A stretch of 7,228 nt of DNA, taken from assembly GCA_035575095.1 (NCBI GenBank), contig DATLYF010000060.1, positions 1-7,228 on the forward strand, given 5' to 3'. This stretch comes from DATLYF01 sp035575095. Lineage in GTDB: Bacteria > Pseudomonadota > Gammaproteobacteria > Competibacterales > Competibacteraceae. This document shows positions 5,991 through 7,228 of the stretch, piece after piece. The stretch's first letter is position 1. The number at the start of each line of letters is the position of its first letter. The position numbers and the translations under genes are program-made. A model generated the notes under the pieces. That model saw only the letters and a list, made by a program, of their open reading frames with translations, did no database searches and had not been told where the DNA came from.

Positions 5991-7228
5991 TTATTGCGAC
6001 GGCTGCATACCCCCCGCGGGCAGCTCGACGATGGCGGCGAGGCCCCCCAGAGCCGCCGAGGATTCCAGCCGCAGCCGCCCGCCGTACTGGCCGACGATGT
6101 CAGTGACAATGGCCAGGCCCAGGCCGTGGCCGGCGCGTGACTCGTCGATGCGCACCCCGCGGCGGGTGAGCAGCTCGCGCTGCTCGGGCGGGCAACCGGG
6201 ACCGTCGTCCTCTACCGTCAGGCGCAGCCAGCCACCCTCCTCGCGAGCGCTCACCCGCACCCGCCGACGCGCCCACTTGCAGGCGTTGTCCAGCAGGTTG
6301 CCGAGCAGTTCCAGCAGATCGTCGCGATCGCCGGGAAAGGCGGTGGCAGGGTCGGCCCGGACCTCGAAGGCCAGTCCACGCGCGCGATAGATCATGCCCA
6401 GAGTGGCGCATAGATCATCCAGCTCCCGGGCCAGCAGCACCCGCTGCCCGGGCATGGCGGTGCCGGCGATGCGTGCCCGCTTCAGCTCGCGCTCCATGAG
6501 CGCGCCGATCTGCCGGGTCTGGCGCAGCAGTTCATCGCGCAACTCCGGTTCCGGGCAGTCTCCGGCGAGCTGACCGAGCACGGTGAGCGGCGTCTTGAGG
6601 GCATGGGCGAGATTGCCCAGGGCGTTGCGCGAACGCAGCAGCCGCTGCCGGCCGCTCTCCAGCACGTGGTTGAGCTCGGCCACCAGCGGTTCGACCTCGC
6701 TCGGTACCGGCGCTTGCAACCGCTCGATCTCGCCCCGCTCCAGGCACTGGATGTCGCGCCGCAACGCCTGCAGCGGGCGCAGCCCGCGCCCGACGATCCA
6801 GTATTGCAGCGGCGCCAGCACCGCGCCCAGGGCCAGCGCCGCCAGCAACAACACCCCCCGCAGCCGCGCCAGCCCCTGCTCCAGGTCGCTGAAGTCCTCG
6901 GCCACCAGCACGCTCAGCTCATGATCCTGCACGCGCAGCCGGCGCGCCAGCACCAGCAGGCGCTGCCCCTGGGGGCCGTCCTGAAAGTCACGCTGCAAGC
7001 TGCGCCCCAAGCCCGCTGGCCAGGGCAATTCGATATCCCATAGCGAACGCGAGCGCAGTGTGCGTCCGGCCTCGTCGGCGAGCTGGTAGTAGTGCCCCGA
7101 ATAGGGCTGGCGGAATACCGGGATGAGCCGGCCCTCGTCCAGCACCGGCCTGTTCTCGGCGTCGAAGCTCAGCACCACCAGCAGGGCGTCCATCTCGTGC
7201 TCCAGGCGGGTGGCGACGAAGGTTTCGG
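5991..7228 (-). CDS. sensor histidine kinase, PhoQ/FeuQ-like, N-terminus beyond the right edge
   Basis: The frame runs from the right edge to a TAA at 5991-5993, giving 411 visible residues. A Met at 7193 is probably internal, because the codons before it continue a conserved stretch (ETFVATRLEHEM) typical just after the first membrane helix; the residue numbers here count from that Met. A periplasmic sensor region (to about 111) is followed by membrane helix 2 (112-134), HAMP (about 135-185), and the H-box LAHALKTPLTVL with phospho-acceptor H197. The ATPase domain carries the N-box LLGNLLDNACKWA (N303), the G1 box EDDGPG (328-333) and the G2 box GHGLGLAI (355-362). All catalytic elements are present. 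It should autophosphorylate in response to an envelope signal and pass phosphate to an OmpR-type regulator, whose gene is probably just upstream, outside the window. The HALKTPL H-box recalls PhoQ and FeuQ kinases. The signal is unknown. Confidence 0.9.
   Translation of the reverse strand, partial: ETFVATRLEHEMDALLVVLSFDAENRPVLDEGRLIPVFRQPYSGHYYQLADEAGRTLRSRSLWDIELPWPAGLGRSLQRDFQDGPQGQRLLVLARRLRVQDHELSVLVAEDFSDLEQGLARLRGVLLLAALALGAVLAPLQYWIVGRGLRPLQALRRDIQCLERGEIERLQAPVPSEVEPLVAELNHVLESGRQRLLRSRNALGNLAHALKTPLTVLGQLAGDCPEPELRDELLRQTRQIGALMERELKRARIAGTAMPGQRVLLARELDDLCATLGMIYRARGLAFEVRADPATAFPGDRDDLLELLGNLLDNACKWARRRVRVSAREEGGWLRLTVEDDGPGCPPEQRELLTRRGVRIDESRAGHGLGLAIVTDIVGQYGGRLRLESSAALGGLAAIVELPAGGMQPSQ

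Overview
The window reads as ordinary chromosomal DNA of a GC-rich gammaproteobacterium. The protein families point to a Pseudomonas/Azotobacter-type or purple-sulfur/Chromatiales-type lineage, but the genus cannot be fixed from the sequence alone. Coding density is high, all genes look intact apart from the two cut by the window edges, and I see no tRNA, rRNA, insertion sequence, CRISPR array or phage gene.

Layout. (1) The left edge holds the 3' part of a small VOC/glyoxalase-fold gene on the + strand (1-320). (2) Convergent to it, with only 7 bp between the stops, is a large minus-strand gene (328-2928) for an 866-residue membrane protein that fuses a periplasmic GH17 domain to a cytosolic GT2 glycosyltransferase. 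This is the architecture of NdvB, the periplasmic beta-1,3-glucan synthase of pseudomonads. (3) A 199-bp divergent intergenic region (2929-3127) separates it from a + strand gene (3128-5011) for a 627-residue LTA-synthase/OpgB-type phosphoglycerol transferase with the complete catalytic motif set. (4) Ninety-one bp further on is a tandem-domain universal stress protein (5103-5936), preceded by a perfect dyad TTGAC-N4-GTCAA that looks like an FNR/Anr site. (5) A convergent minus-strand sensor histidine kinase of the PhoQ/FeuQ-like type (5991-7228) runs off the right edge. A perfect 8-bp stem-loop lies between the stress protein and the kinase.

How it may fit together (inference). The divergent pair could form a compact module that builds and decorates a periplasmic glucan. 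NdvB would make a beta-1,3-linked glucan from UDP-glucose and remodel it with its GH17 domain. The neighbouring transferase would then add phosphoglycerol from phosphatidylglycerol. Pseudomonas aeruginosa NdvB-dependent glucans are known to be glycerol-phosphorylated, so the pairing is chemically sensible, but nothing in the window proves the substrate. The stress protein and its candidate oxygen-responsive site look like a separate, anaerobically induced unit. The histidine kinase belongs to a class that elsewhere regulates envelope functions, but any link to glucan synthesis here is speculative. The most distinctive points are the ndvB/phosphoglycerol-transferase pairing and the Anr-like box; the remainder is conventional.
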